NCBI RefSeq assembly: GCF_016862095.1
Contig: NZ_BOMH01000007.1
Coordinates: forward strand, 310,001-374,000
Reading direction: 5' to 3'
DNA: 64,000 bases
DNA from: Actinoplanes cyaneus
GTDB taxonomy: Bacteria > Actinomycetota > Actinomycetes > Mycobacteriales > Micromonosporaceae
Below the pieces are notes generated by a model, which saw only the letters and a program-made list of their open reading frames with translations, had not been told where the DNA came from and did no database searches. The translations under genes and the position numbers were made by a program. This document shows, in pieces, positions 18,854 through 27,177 of the stretch (its first letter is position 1; every line of letters starts with the position of its first letter).

Positions 18854-18929
18854 CGGTGCTCACCGTGGGCGGGATGCTCACGCTCAACCCAAAGCTTCAC
18901 CACCTGCTTCGGTACGGCGTGAGCACCGT
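18853..18929 (+). repeat. 11-bp inverted repeat after leuS
   Basis: ACGGTGCTCAC (18853-18863) is repeated in inverted form as GTGAGCACCGT (18919-18929), with 55 bases between. It begins at the leuS stop codon. It may act as a terminator or 3-prime stabilising stem, but there is no T run. Confidence 0.5.
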
Positions 18930-18991
18930 CCCGCCGCGCCCCTCCGGTCACGTCCGCTCCAGGTCCCGCTCGCCGCGCGACGCACCGTTCC

Positions 18992-19045
18992 CGGCTGGTG
19001 CCCACGGTCGTCCGCGTCATGCATGACAGCCCTGAGTGCCAGCCG
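18992..19045. repeat. REP-like palindrome, copy 4
   Basis: The arms are CGGCTGGTGCCCACGG and CCCTGAGTGCCAGCCG, 54 bp. The spacing to copy 5 is 62 bases, the same as between copies 2 and 3. Confidence 0.8.
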
Positions 19046-19053
19046 CGCGCCGT

Positions 19054-19105
19054 CGGCTGGTGTTCACGGTTGTTCTGGTTGCGCGTGGCAGCCGTGAGTG
19101 CCAGC
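19054..19105. repeat. REP-like palindrome, copy 5
   Basis: The arms are CGGCTGGTGTTCACGG and CCGTGAGTGCCAGCTG, 52 bp. Downstream, at about 19217-19265, GTGGGTCACGCCGGGCT-like 18-base units are tandemly repeated up to and into the end of the convergent gene. Confidence 0.8.
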
Positions 19106-19258
19106 TGTGCGCGGGCTCGCGGAGACGGCTGGGCGGACGGTGCTGGTTGCGGGCCGACGGGCTGCGGGTCACGCCTGCTGCGTCACGCGAGTCGTGCCGG
19201 GGTGGGTCAAGCCCGGAGCGTGGGTCACGCCGGGCTGTGGGTCACGCCGGGCTGTGGG

Positions 19259-20008
19259 TCACGCCGGGGTGGGGGCCACTGCCGGGGTGGGGGCCACGGC
19301 GGGGGTGGCGGCGCGGCGGGACGTCTGGCGCCAGCGGAGGATGATCGCGGTGGAGAGGATGAAGCTGATGATCGCGGGAGCGACAGTGATGGGGCTCATC
19401 CGGCCGGGGGAGACCACCGCGGCACCGATCACGGCGTAGGTGACCGTGGACGGGATGGCGGCGATCGTGGTGCCGAGCAGGTAACGCTTGCGGCAGACGC
19501 TGGTCGTGCCGTAGGCGTAGCCGACCAGGCCGAACGGGGCCAGCGGCAGGAAGCGGACCAGCAGCACGGCGGCGAGGCCGCGACGGTTCAGCCAGCCGTC
19601 CAGGCGGGCCAGGCGGCCACCGGCCCGGGCCTGCAGGACGCCCCGGCCGGCCCAGCGGCCCAGATAGTAGGTGGCGGTGGCGGCGATCACGGCGGCGGCC
19701 AGCGCGGCGATCGCACCCGTGGCGGCGCCGAGCAGGGCGCCGCAGGCCACGGTGACCGCGGTGCGCGGCACCAGGACCGACAGCAGCAGACCGCCGAGGA
19801 CGGCGACCGCGACGGCGGCGCCCGGGCCCAGGGCGACGACCGCGTCACCGATCTCCCGGAGCGGGAGCAGGGCGGCGGCCGCGGCGAGACCGGCGATGAC
19901 CAGGGTGAGCACGCCGAACCGGAGGAAACGGCGCTTGCGGCTGGTCGGCGCAGCCTGAGAGTCCGCGGGGAGAAGGGTGCCCGTGGAGAGTTCAGGTTTG
20001 TCGGTCAT
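19259..20008 (-). CDS. TVP38/TMEM64 (VTT domain) membrane protein
   Basis: A 249-residue polytopic membrane protein. After a basic cytoplasmic start come several helices with the VTT/SNARE-associated motif region LVPRTAVTVACGALLGAATG and FLPLAPFGLVGYAYGTTSV. The family is related to DedA and is linked to lipid scrambling or membrane homeostasis; the substrate here is not known. The ATG at 20008 is chosen because upstream in-frame codons read as unconserved Gly/Pro/Asp sequence. The C-terminus ends in a short TPAVAPTPAVAPTPA repeat encoded by tandem DNA that continues beyond the stop, so the tail may be a recent repeat-driven extension. Confidence 0.85.
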   Translation of the reverse strand: MTDKPELSTGTLLPADSQAAPTSRKRRFLRFGVLTLVIAGLAAAAALLPLREIGDAVVALGPGAAVAVAVLGGLLLSVLVPRTAVTVACGALLGAATGAIAALAAAVIAATATYYLGRWAGRGVLQARAGGRLARLDGWLNRRGLAAVLLVRFLPLAPFGLVGYAYGTTSVCRKRYLLGTTIAAIPSTVTYAVIGAAVVSPGRMSPITVAPAIISFILSTAIILRWRQTSRRAATPAVAPTPAVAPTPA

Positions 20009-20081
20009 GCAGGCCAACCGCCCCAACTGTCGTCGATTCAGGACAAGGTCGTGCTGATCTGTTCCGAGCTCGTCTTCGTCG

Positions 20082-20795
20082 TCAGGCGGGGAGACCGGCG
20101 GTGAGCCGTTCCCCCCGGAGCCGCTCGGCCCAGGTGTCGTCAAGGGGCGCAAGCCTATCCGCGCCGGTGGACCAACGCAGTAGCAGATCGGCTAGCGCTG
20201 GGTTGCGAGCCAACGCCGGACCGTGAGAGTAGGTCCCGATGATCTTCCCGTACCAGGCGCCCTCGGTCTGGCCGTCGTTGCCGATGCCACCCGTCACGCG
20301 GGCCAGCGGCGCGGCGTGTGCGCCCAGGTGGGTGCGGCCGCCGTGGTTCTCGAAACCGGTCAGCGGGGGCAGCCCGAGCCGCGGGTCGATGTCGCCGCGC
20401 AGCTCGCCGACCGCCCGGGTCTCACCCCGGTCCGAGGTGATGTCGAGCAGGCCGAGCCCGCCACATTTCGTCCCCTTGGCGAAGAACGAATGACCGAAAA
20501 GCTGATAACCCGCGCAGATGGCCAGAACCGACGCGCCCTGGGCGACCGCCCGGTTCAGGCCGCCGTCGGCGATCAGACGCTGGGCGGCGAGCGCCTGCGG
20601 GCCGTCCTCACCGCCACCGATCAGGTAGATGTCGGCGGTGGTCGGCATCTGCATGTCCGAGCGGACCTCGTAGGTCTCCACCGGGATGCCACGAGCGGCG
20701 GCCCGGTGGGCCAGGATCAGCATGTTGCCCCGGTCGCCGTACGTCGACAGCAGATCGGGGTAGATCCAGACGATCCGCAGCGTGCTGTCGTTCAT
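20082..20795 (-). CDS. gatD: Lipid II isoglutaminyl synthase, glutaminase subunit GatD
   Basis: A 237-residue class I glutamine amidotransferase-like protein of the CobB/CobQ type. The nucleophile is C94 in LAICAGYQLFG and the partner His is H191 in GTYSHGPALARN; the spacing matches known GatD. GatD releases ammonia from glutamine for MurT, which amidates the D-glutamate of lipid II, a modification needed for efficient 3-4 cross-linking. It is 34 bases downstream of murT on the same strand, so the two subunits are made from one transcript. Confidence 0.93.
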   Translation of the reverse strand: MNDSTLRIVWIYPDLLSTYGDRGNMLILAHRAAARGIPVETYEVRSDMQMPTTADIYLIGGGEDGPQALAAQRLIADGGLNRAVAQGASVLAICAGYQLFGHSFFAKGTKCGGLGLLDITSDRGETRAVGELRGDIDPRLGLPPLTGFENHGGRTHLGAHAAPLARVTGGIGNDGQTEGAWYGKIIGTYSHGPALARNPALADLLLRWSTGADRLAPLDDTWAERLRGERLTAGLPA

Positions 20796-20829
20796 GATCG
20801 AGAACTCCGTCTTCCCGTAGCGGACCGGA

Positions 20830-22065
20830 TCAGTTGACGCGGTCCAGTACCGCTCGGATGTCCTGGAACGCCGTGTAGTTGGCGATCACCTCGAGACGGC
20901 CCGGCGGCACCTGCGCCAGCGCCTCGTCGAAGGTGTGTACGTGCTGGAACGGCACCTGGTTCACCTGGAGCCGGACGGCCAGGTCGTACGCCCGGTCACC
21001 GGTGATCAGCACCGGACGGTCCCGCAGCGGGGAGAAGTCGACGTCCCACAGCCAGGACGTGTCCAGCCCGTCGGGGTCCCGCGCGTTGATGGAGAGCAGG
21101 GTCGGCGCCTGGTCGGCCATGTCGAAGGCCTCCAGCCAGCTCGCCGGGTTCTTCGCGAGCAGCAGCCGGATGTTGCGCCCGTCGCGGTCGACCTGCGCGT
21201 AGCGGCCGGCGATGGAGGTCACCCGGGAGAGCCGGGGCAGCGCCTCGATCGGGCGGACCCCGAACTCACCGGCCACCGCGAGCGCGGTGGCCGCGTTGCC
21301 CAGGTTGACCTTGCCGGGGAGCTGCAGCTTGACCAGGTGCCAGTCGCCGCGCGGGTCGATGACGCCGTCCTCCTCGACCACCCACTGCGGGGTGGGGCGG
21401 CGCAGCGGGCAGCCGACGCACCACCAGTCACCGCCGGCGCGCTCGATCGGGTGGCCGCTCTCCGGGCAGACGGACGAGTCGTCCTGCCAGCGCTGACCGG
21501 CGCTGAACCAGGTGGTCTGCGGGCTGGCGGCGGCCGCCCAGACGACCAGCGGGTCGTCGGCGTTGGCGACCACGCGGATCTCGGGGTGGCCGGCGAGCGC
21601 GGTCTTCCACAACTGCGCCATCATCGCCACCTCCTTGGCCCGGTCGAGCTGGTCGCGGGAGAGGTTGAGCAGCGCCACCACCTTGGGACGGGTGGCCTCG
21701 ATCACCTGGGGCAGGTAGTGCTCGTCGGTCTCCAGCACCGCGAACGGGGTGTGCCCCTCCTTGGCCAGCGCGGAGGTGTGCCCGGTGGGCATGTTCGCGC
21801 CGTAGGAGTTGGTGGCGACCCGGCCGAGCACGCCGACCGCGGCGGCGGTCAGCCGCGTGGTGGTGGTCTTGCCGTTGGTGCCGGACACGAGCGCGACGGC
21901 ACGGCCGGACGCGAGGTGGGCCAGCAGATCCGGATCGATCTTGAGGCCGATCCAGCCGCCGATCACCGAACCGTCGCCGCGTCCCGCGGCCCTGGAGAGC
22001 GCGGCCGCAGTCTTCGACGCGGTGGTCGCGACTATGGCCCGCAGGGGCATCTTCCCGTCCGTCAC
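20830..22065 (-). CDS. murT: Lipid II isoglutaminyl synthase, MurT subunit
   Basis: A 411-residue Mur-ligase-like protein. The P-loop is SGTNGKTTTTR (K66), followed by the central domain and the C-terminal MurT-specific domain containing WDVDFSPL, whose Asp is thought to complete the GatD catalytic site. A zinc-ribbon insertion reads CPESGHP then WWCVGC, so three cysteines (about 200, 216, 219) are present and the usual second Cys is Ser. The GTG at 22065 is preferred because TACCCT lies exactly seven bases upstream, suggesting a leaderless mRNA; the ATG at 22050 with a GGACGGGAAG site is the alternative. Confidence 0.92.
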   Translation of the reverse strand: MTDGKMPLRAIVATTASKTAAALSRAAGRGDGSVIGGWIGLKIDPDLLAHLASGRAVALVSGTNGKTTTTRLTAAAVGVLGRVATNSYGANMPTGHTSALAKEGHTPFAVLETDEHYLPQVIEATRPKVVALLNLSRDQLDRAKEVAMMAQLWKTALAGHPEIRVVANADDPLVVWAAAASPQTTWFSAGQRWQDDSSVCPESGHPIERAGGDWWCVGCPLRRPTPQWVVEEDGVIDPRGDWHLVKLQLPGKVNLGNAATALAVAGEFGVRPIEALPRLSRVTSIAGRYAQVDRDGRNIRLLLAKNPASWLEAFDMADQAPTLLSINARDPDGLDTSWLWDVDFSPLRDRPVLITGDRAYDLAVRLQVNQVPFQHVHTFDEALAQVPPGRLEVIANYTAFQDIRAVLDRVN

Positions 22066-22420
22066 GCCAGCGAGGGTACCGGACCGGAGAGTTACGTCGA
22101 GTTGCCGGAAGGCCCGGACCACCGGACCGGCCCGAGTGGCTCGAATGGGTGACCCCTTCGGTGCCGCTCACCGGCGATCGGCTGTCACCAACGGGTTACC
22201 ACCTGAGTTTTTCTGTGTTCTGGTTCACTGGGATCGATCAACTTTGAGTAACCGTGTAGACACTTAGCGCCATGACATTTGTCTCGCGGAGGTAACAAAC
22301 TGGACAGTAGCCAATGTGCCAACTACACAGAGTGAGCAGTTCGCACCTGACGATCAAGGAGATTTTCAGGTACCAAGGATCCGCCGGCAGCAACCGCTCG
22401 CCGGTCGCGCCCTGCCGGTT
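22066..22420. other. Divergent intergenic region between murT and the riboswitch
   Basis: About 350 bases without a gene, with an unusually AT-rich stretch at about 22200-22330. It should hold the promoters of murT (TACCCT at 22073-22078, minus strand) and of the riboswitch transcript. GTTACC/GTAAC motifs occur at about 22194, 22246 and 22290. They resemble half-sites of the actinobacterial regulator MtrA, which controls many wall hydrolase genes, but the spacing is irregular and the match is only suggestive. Confidence 0.4.
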
Positions 22421-22629
22421 CACGCCGAGCCCTGCCCCGGACCGGTGGACGCGACCAATGCACCACCAGGAAACTGACTAGGCATTCGGGGGCAGGGACG
22501 GGGAACCCAGATTTCGGTCCGCCCGCGTCGTCCCACCCGACGGCGCACCGGTAGGACCTTGGGGTGAAGCCACCACGGTGGCCGGGCAAGCCTTCCCGCC
22601 CGAACCCGACAGCTAACCTCGCAGGCGTG
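22421..22629 (+). promoter_or_regulatory. c-di-AMP riboswitch (ydaO/yuaA type)
   Basis: Conserved elements of the actinobacterial ydaO class occur in order: ACGGGGAACCCA near 22509, TTGGGGTGAAGCC near 22559, and CCCGAACCCGACAGCTAACC with CTCGCAGGCG just before the gene. CACGCC (22421-22426) pairs with GGCGTG (22624-22629) to close the outer stem, and CCCTGCC/GGCAGGG can form an inner stem. This class senses cyclic di-AMP and commonly precedes wall hydrolase genes (NlpC/P60, Rpf), as it does here; ligand binding would switch expression off. Confidence 0.9.
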
Positions 22630-22648
22630 CCGGAGGGATCTCCTAACC

Positions 22649-23485
22649 GTGCACCAGCACAGTTCGGGCCGCCACCGCGCGGCACGCAATCGGCGTCTGA
22701 CCGGCGCCACCACCGCCGCCCTGTCCCTGGGTCTCTGCCTCTGCGCAGGCCAGCTCATGACGGCGACGGCTGCCCAGGCCGCGACCACGACGACCCCGGT
22801 CTCCTCCACGGCGACGGTCAAGGCCGCCGCCGCGAAGGTGAAGCCCACCATGACCACCCGGGTCAGCGTCCGCACCATCGCGTACGGCGCCAAGACCAAG
22901 GTCACCGCCAAGGTCGTCAACCCGAGGACCGGCAAGGCCGCCAAGGGCACCGTCCGGCTGCAGGGCTACGTCAACGGCAAGTGGGTGCTGCTGGCCAAGA
23001 GGACCGTCCCCAGCAACGGCACCGTCGGCTTCACCGTCGCGCCGAAGTCGACCATGTGGGTGCGGACGCTCTTCATCGGCACCGGGTACACCCAGGTGTC
23101 GCACCAGGCGAAGATCTACGTGAAGGGCAACAGCGGCGCCAAGGTCCTCGCCGAGGCGAAGAAGCACACCGGCGCGCTGTACAAGTTCGCTGCCGCCGGG
23201 CCGACCCGCTTCGACTGCTCCGGCTTCACCCAGTACGTCTACAAGAAGGCGGCCGGGAAGAACCTTCCGCACAAGGCGGACGGGCAGCAGAAGGCCGGCA
23301 AGGCGGTCAGCAAGTCGAACAAGAGGGTCGGCGACCTGATCGTCTTCCGGTCCGGGTCGCACGGGTACCACGTCGGCATCTACGCCGGTGGCGGTTACAT
23401 GTACGACTCGCCGCACACCGGAGCCCGGGTCGGCAAGCACAAGATGTACGGCAGCAACTACGTCGTGCGCCGTCTGGTCGCCTGA
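22649..23485 (+). CDS. Secreted NlpC/P60 peptidoglycan hydrolase
   Basis: A 278-residue exported protein. A long, basic signal peptide (to about residue 44, TAAQA) is followed by a beta-rich domain (residues 65-158) and a C-terminal NlpC/P60 domain. The catalytic residues are C190 in RFDCSGFTQYVY, H241 in GYHVGIYAGGG and H256 in DSPHTG. Such enzymes cut the gamma-D-Glu-mDAP bond of the stem peptide. The GTG start is preceded by GGAGG, but GGAGGGATCTCC is self-complementary and could hide this site. Control by the upstream c-di-AMP riboswitch ties the hydrolase to turgor and osmolyte signalling. Confidence 0.92.
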   Translation: MHQHSSGRHRAARNRRLTGATTAALSLGLCLCAGQLMTATAAQAATTTTPVSSTATVKAAAAKVKPTMTTRVSVRTIAYGAKTKVTAKVVNPRTGKAAKGTVRLQGYVNGKWVLLAKRTVPSNGTVGFTVAPKSTMWVRTLFIGTGYTQVSHQAKIYVKGNSGAKVLAEAKKHTGALYKFAAAGPTRFDCSGFTQYVYKKAAGKNLPHKADGQQKAGKAVSKSNKRVGDLIVFRSGSHGYHVGIYAGGGYMYDSPHTGARVGKHKMYGSNYVVRRLVA

Positions 23486-23578
23486 CGCGGTCCGGCCGGC
23501 GAGGTGGCGGTTCGCCGCCTCGCGACAGGTGGAGGCCTAGCTGCTGAAGGCCTCGACCGTCGGTAGGGCGCCTTGGAC

Positions 23579-23710
23579 GGCGCCCAGTGCGTGGCGGGCG
23601 TCGTGGATGGCGCCCAGTGCGTGGGGCGAGGGCTGTGAACGGTGCCCAGTGCGTGGCGGGCGCTGTGGATGGCGCTCGGTGCGTGGCGGGCGCTGTGAAC
23701 GGCGCCCAGT
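23579..23710. repeat. 30-bp tandem repeat, 4.3 copies
   Basis: Units starting GGCGCCCAGTGCGTGGCGGG begin at 23579, 23609, 23641 and 23671, with a partial fifth at 23701. The second unit has a 2-base insertion. Units alternate between GTGGAT and GTGAAC ends. No gene covers them. Confidence 0.85.
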
Positions 23711-23721
23711 AAGTAAGGAAC

Positions 23722-23769
23722 AACGCCAGTGGGGCGTGACCCGGATCCGGGTCACGCCCCACTGGCGTT
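23722..23769. repeat. Perfect 48-bp palindrome
   Basis: AACGCCAGTGGGGCGTGACC and its exact inverse flank a central GGATCC, with every base of the 48 paired. As RNA it would form a 22-bp stem with a 4-base loop on either strand. It may be a strong bidirectional terminator or processing signal downstream of the NlpC/P60 gene, or a mobile inverted-repeat remnant. There is only a short T run after it. Confidence 0.85.
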
Positions 23770-23780
23770 TCAGCAACAGG

Positions 23781-23880
23781 GAGCGGGGTTCGGCGGCGGG
23801 AGTGGGAGTCGTGGCGCGGCCGGGAGAGCGGTGTTCGGTGGCGGCAGCGGGAGTCGTGGCGCGGCCGGGCGAGCGGCGAC
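23781..23880. repeat. 45-bp tandem repeat
   Basis: Two near-identical 45-base units begin GAGCGG at 23781 and 23826, each containing GGGAGTCGTGGCGCGGCCGG, and a third start of the unit is at 23871. The units are followed by a G8 run near 23881. Confidence 0.75.
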
Positions 23881-24096
23881 GGGGGGGGTGCCGGCGAGCG
23901 GTGCTTGTGGAGGGTCGGGGTGTGACGGCCGACCCTCCACACGAGGCTCCACTTTCCTCCCCCGTCGGCCTCCACTCTCCTCCCCGCGCCGCGACGGACC
24001 GCTCCACCGCGATCTTTTGAGGCGGTTTGCGCCGGACTTATCGACCCCCATGCGCCCGATGTCGGAAACCGGACCTGGTGGATCATGCTGACGCCC

Positions 24097-24111
24097 TCCA
24101 CTTCGACCCAC
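24097..24111 (-). promoter_or_regulatory. mraZ: Possible inverted pair of MraZ boxes
   Basis: On the minus strand GTGGG and GTGGA occur with a 5-base spacer (10-bp period), the same format as the main operator 63 bases downstream but in opposite orientation. The short motif could arise by chance. Confidence 0.35.
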
Positions 24112-24173
24112 CCCCTGTGAACTGGGATTACGTCCGCGAAAACAGTTCGCGAGCAGCCGCTTTCGGGTTGCAG

Positions 24174-24208
24174 GTGGAGGGAAGTGGAGTAGAGTGGGGC
24201 GCAGTGGC
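24174..24208 (+). promoter_or_regulatory. mraZ: MraZ operator: four direct boxes
   Basis: GTGGA, GTGGA, GTGGG and GTGGC begin at 24174, 24184, 24194 and 24204, each separated by exactly five bases. MraZ is known to bind three or four TGGG-like direct repeats with 10-bp period ahead of its own gene, autoregulating the division cluster. The array ends 99 bases before the mraZ ATG. Confidence 0.88.
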
Positions 24209-24307
24209 AGGACCGAGGAGCAACACCGAGAGCCTGCCGGCCCGAGTTGACAGACGGCCCGCTCCCTCCGCGAAGGAGCAGCCGTCCCGGCAAAGGGGTG
24301 GGGGCCG

Positions 24308-24739
24308 ATGTTCCTCGGCACGCACACCCCTCGGCTGGACGAGAAGGGCCGGCTGATCCTCCCGGCGAAGTTCCGCGACGAGCTGGCGGGAGGTGTCGTG
24401 ATCACGAAGGGGCAGGAGCGCTGTCTTTACGTGTTCCCGATGCCGGAGTTCCAGCGCATCGCGGGCCAGCTGCGCGAGGCGCCGGTGACCAACAAGGCCG
24501 CCCGGGCTTACAGCCGGGTGTTCTTCGCCAGCGCGCACGACGAGGTCCCCGACAAGCAGGGCCGGGTCACCATCCCCGCACATCTGCGGGAGTACGCGAG
24601 TCTCGGCCGGGATCTCGTGGTGATCGGGGCCAGCACCAGGGTCGAGATCTGGGACAAGCAGTCCTGGGACGACTACCTCTCGGCGAGCGAGGAAGAGTTC
24701 GCCGACATCGAGGAGGGGGTGCTGCCCGGCGGACTGTAG
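24308..24739 (+). CDS. mraZ: MraZ transcriptional regulator
   Basis: A 143-residue protein with two AbrB-like halves (SpoVT/MraZ fold). The signatures are [17 protein letters not shown] in the first half and [16 protein letters not shown] in the second; the DxxGR motifs form the DNA-binding surface of a ring-shaped oligomer. It opens the dcw cluster and should bind the four boxes at 24174. A G-rich stretch (AAAGGGGTGGGGG) serves as ribosome site. It probably represses or tunes its own cluster. Confidence 0.96.
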   Translation: MFLGTHTPRLDEKGRLILPAKFRDELAGGVVITKGQERCLYVFPMPEFQRIAGQLREAPVTNKAARAYSRVFFASAHDEVPDKQGRVTIPAHLREYASLGRDLVVIGASTRVEIWDKQSWDDYLSASEEEFADIEEGVLPGGL

Positions 24740-24820
24740 GGCGTGGCACTCGGTGGGCCGCTGGGAGTGCGGTCCGGACGCCACTGCTGCCGTACTGCGA
24801 GATCTCCAGCCGCTCCCGCT

Positions 24821-24846
24821 CCTGGCGCCTCTTCCCCGGCGCCAGG
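24821..24846 (+). terminator. Hairpin between mraZ and rsmH
   Basis: CCTGGCGCC, an 8-base loop, and GGCGCCAGG form a perfect 9-bp stem in the 264-base gap between mraZ and rsmH. There is no T run, so it may be a partial terminator, a pause or an mRNA processing site that separates mraZ expression from the rest of the cluster. Confidence 0.45.
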
Positions 24847-25003
24847 CGCGTGTCCAGGGCCGGGCCTACCGGCGCGGGACAGAGCGGATGGGGATCTGGC
24901 GGTACGGACGGGCACCGGACCGGACAACACCAGAAGCCGGGCGGACGGCTTCACAGGTAACAACCGAGTGATACGCGAACGGGTGGGTCAAGTGGGGGTC
25001 GAC

Positions 25004-26077
25004 ATGGGGGAGCCGCGCGGCGCGCACGTTCCGGTGCTGCTGGAACGCTGCCTCGACCTGCTCGGCCCGGCTCTGGCCCGGCCCGGCGCGGTGCACGTCG
25101 ACTTCACGCTGGGCCTGGGCGGCCACGCCGAGGCGGTCCTGGAGCGCTATCCGGAGGCGGTCCTGGTCGGACTGGACCGGGACACCGAGGCGCTCGCCCA
25201 CTCACGGCACCGGCTGGCCCGGTTCGCCGAGCGGATCCACCTGGTGCACGCGGTCTATCACGAGCTGCCGCGGGTGCTCGACGAGCTGGAGATCCCGGCG
25301 ATCGACAGTGGCCTGTTCGACCTCGGCGTGTCCTCGTTGCAGCTCGACGAGGCGGACCGGGGCTTCGCGTACGCGCAGGATGCCCCTCTCGACATGCGGA
25401 TGGACCAGTCCCGCGGAATCACCGCGGAGGAGGTCGTCAATACGTACGAGCCGGGCGAGTTGGTTCGCATCCTCCGGCAGTACGGGGAGGAGAAGTTCGC
25501 CCCGCGGGTCGTCTCGTCGATCGTGCGGGAGCGGGCGAAGGCCCGGATCGTGTCGACCGCCCGGCTGGCGGAGCTCATTAAAGACGCTATTCCGGCCGCC
25601 GCGCGACGAACGGGTGGAAATCCCGCGAAAAGGTCCTTCCAGGCACTACGCATTGAGGTCAACGGCGAGCTCGAGGTGCTCGAGTCGGCGGTTCCTGCTG
25701 CTTTGGACGCGTTGTCGCCCGGCGGGCGACTTGTGGTGATGAGTTATCAATCTCTGGAGGACCGGATCGTCAAACGCGCTCTCGCCGCGAGGGCGCGCAG
25801 CACCGGGCCGGTCGACCTGCCGGTCGAGCTGCCCGGTACCGGTCCGACGCTGCGGCTGCTGACCCGGGGGTCGGAGTTGCCCAGCGAGGCGGAGGTGGCG
25901 GAGAACCCGCGGGCGGCCTCGGTGAGGTTGCGCGCGGTGGAACGGATCGACGAACGGGGTAAGAGGGCGAACCAGCCGTCCGGGACCGGCCGCGAGCGGT
26001 CCCGGACAGCTGTGGAAAGCGGGGGACTCCGGCGGCGACGCCCGGGGCCGGACCATGAGGGGGAGGGGGAAGCATGA
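25004..26077 (+). CDS. rsmH: 16S rRNA (cytosine-1402 N4) methyltransferase
   Basis: A 357-residue class I methyltransferase that methylates C1402 of 16S rRNA in the ribosomal P site. The N-terminal [13 protein letters not shown] and the SAM motif [15 protein letters not shown] are characteristic, followed by GLDRDTEAL and the central [18 protein letters not shown] region; [18 protein letters not shown] is the usual C-terminal block. The ATG at 25004 with GTGGGGGTC upstream is chosen; in-frame GTG codons at 24968-24992 are possible alternatives. The C-terminal tail is extended and basic. Its stop overlaps the ftsL start (ATGA). Confidence 0.95.
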   Translation: MGEPRGAHVPVLLERCLDLLGPALARPGAVHVDFTLGLGGHAEAVLERYPEAVLVGLDRDTEALAHSRHRLARFAERIHLVHAVYHELPRVLDELEIPAIDSGLFDLGVSSLQLDEADRGFAYAQDAPLDMRMDQSRGITAEEVVNTYEPGELVRILRQYGEEKFAPRVVSSIVRERAKARIVSTARLAELIKDAIPAAARRTGGNPAKRSFQALRIEVNGELEVLESAVPAALDALSPGGRLVVMSYQSLEDRIVKRALAARARSTGPVDLPVELPGTGPTLRLLTRGSELPSEAEVAENPRAASVRLRAVERIDERGKRANQPSGTGRERSRTAVESGGLRRRRPGPDHEGEGEA

Positions 26078-27174
26078 GCGAGCGAACGGAAGCGCCGCGG
26101 TCGGGGGGCCGTGTGACGCAACCGCGGTCCACCGCCGGGGAGCGGGGACGCGCGGCGGGCCGCGATGGCGGAACCGGAAGGAGCGGCGCCCGGGGGGCGC
26201 GCCGATCCGCCACGCGCGGCGAGGTGAGCGACAGCACGCGCGACGACCTGAGCAGGGCCACGCGCGGCAAGGCGAGCACGCGCGATGAGCTGAGCAAGAG
26301 CACGCGCGGCGAGGCGAGCAAGAGCACGCGCGGCGAGGCGAGCAAGAGCACGCGCGATGAGCTGAACAAGGGCACGCGGGGCGAGGCGAGCAAGAGCACG
26401 CGCGACGGCAAGGGTGCGCGCGGGGAGAAGAGCGCGCGGAGCGGACCGGGCACGCGCGGTGGCGATTCGACCACTCGGGGTGCCGACACGCGCCGGTCCG
26501 GGATGCGCAGCGACGTGGGCGCGAGCCGGGCCCGGGCCGGGCTCTCCGCCGAGGGCGACATCGCGGTGCGGATCGAGGGCACCGCGGCGAAGCGGCTGGA
26601 CACCGCCGAGGCTCCCGCGGCGGCGATCCTGCCGCGGCTGCGGGTCGCGCCGCCGCTGCCGATCCAGGCGCCGCGGCCGACCTTCGCGGCCGGTCTGATC
26701 GTGCTGGTGCTGGCCGGTGTGGTCGGCATCCTGCTGATCAACACCAAGACGATGGAGCAGTCGTTCCAGCTCGACGCGCTGCGGAAGAACCAGGCCAGCC
26801 TGGACGAGCGGCAGCAGGAGCTCAACCAGCAGCTGAACCAGGTCAGGAGCCCGGGCAACCTGGCCGCGGCCGCGCGCCGGCTGGGCCTGGTCCCGGCGGA
26901 GAACCCGGCGATGATCACGCTGCCGGACGGCACGATCATCCGGCCGCTCACGCCGGGCAAGGGCCAGACGTCGGTCACCGCCCAGGAGTCGCTGACCACG
27001 GACGGCACCGGCGCTCCGGCCACCCAGAACAGCACCGCCGGCCAGACCGGCACGGGCCAGAACGGCACCGGCCAGACGGGCGCGGGCCAGACCGGCGCGG
27101 GCCAGACCGGCGCGGGTCAGAACGGTGCCGGCCAGAACACCGCCGATCAGAACGCTGCGGGAACGGGGCAGTAA
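26074..27174 (+). CDS. ftsL: FtsL-like division protein with repeat tail
   Basis: A 366-residue bitopic membrane protein in the ftsL position, directly before ftsI. One membrane helix (about residues 204-222) is followed by a short coiled coil ([20 protein letters not shown]), as in FtsL, which with FtsB/FtsQ recruits and activates FtsW-FtsI. The cytoplasmic N-terminus is very long: residues 54-120 are an 8-residue repeat ([12 protein letters not shown], about seven copies), basic and probably disordered. The C-terminal, outside tail is a TGAGQ-type Gly/Gln repeat. The short hydrophobic core alone supports the call, with position in the cluster as the main argument. Confidence 0.82.
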   Translation: MSERTEAPRSGGRVTQPRSTAGERGRAAGRDGGTGRSGARGARRSATRGEVSDSTRDDLSRATRGKASTRDELSKSTRGEASKSTRGEASKSTRDELNKGTRGEASKSTRDGKGARGEKSARSGPGTRGGDSTTRGADTRRSGMRSDVGASRARAGLSAEGDIAVRIEGTAAKRLDTAEAPAAAILPRLRVAPPLPIQAPRPTFAAGLIVLVLAGVVGILLINTKTMEQSFQLDALRKNQASLDERQQELNQQLNQVRSPGNLAAAARRLGLVPAENPAMITLPDGTIIRPLTPGKGQTSVTAQESLTTDGTGAPATQNSTAGQTGTGQNGTGQTGAGQTGAGQTGAGQNGAGQNTADQNAAGTGQ

Positions 27175-27177
27175 GCC

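Noticed and set aside
22238..22423. A 61-codon minus-strand frame upstream of the NlpC/P60 gene
   Set aside because: No ribosome site and no similarity; it overlaps the promoter and riboswitch start.
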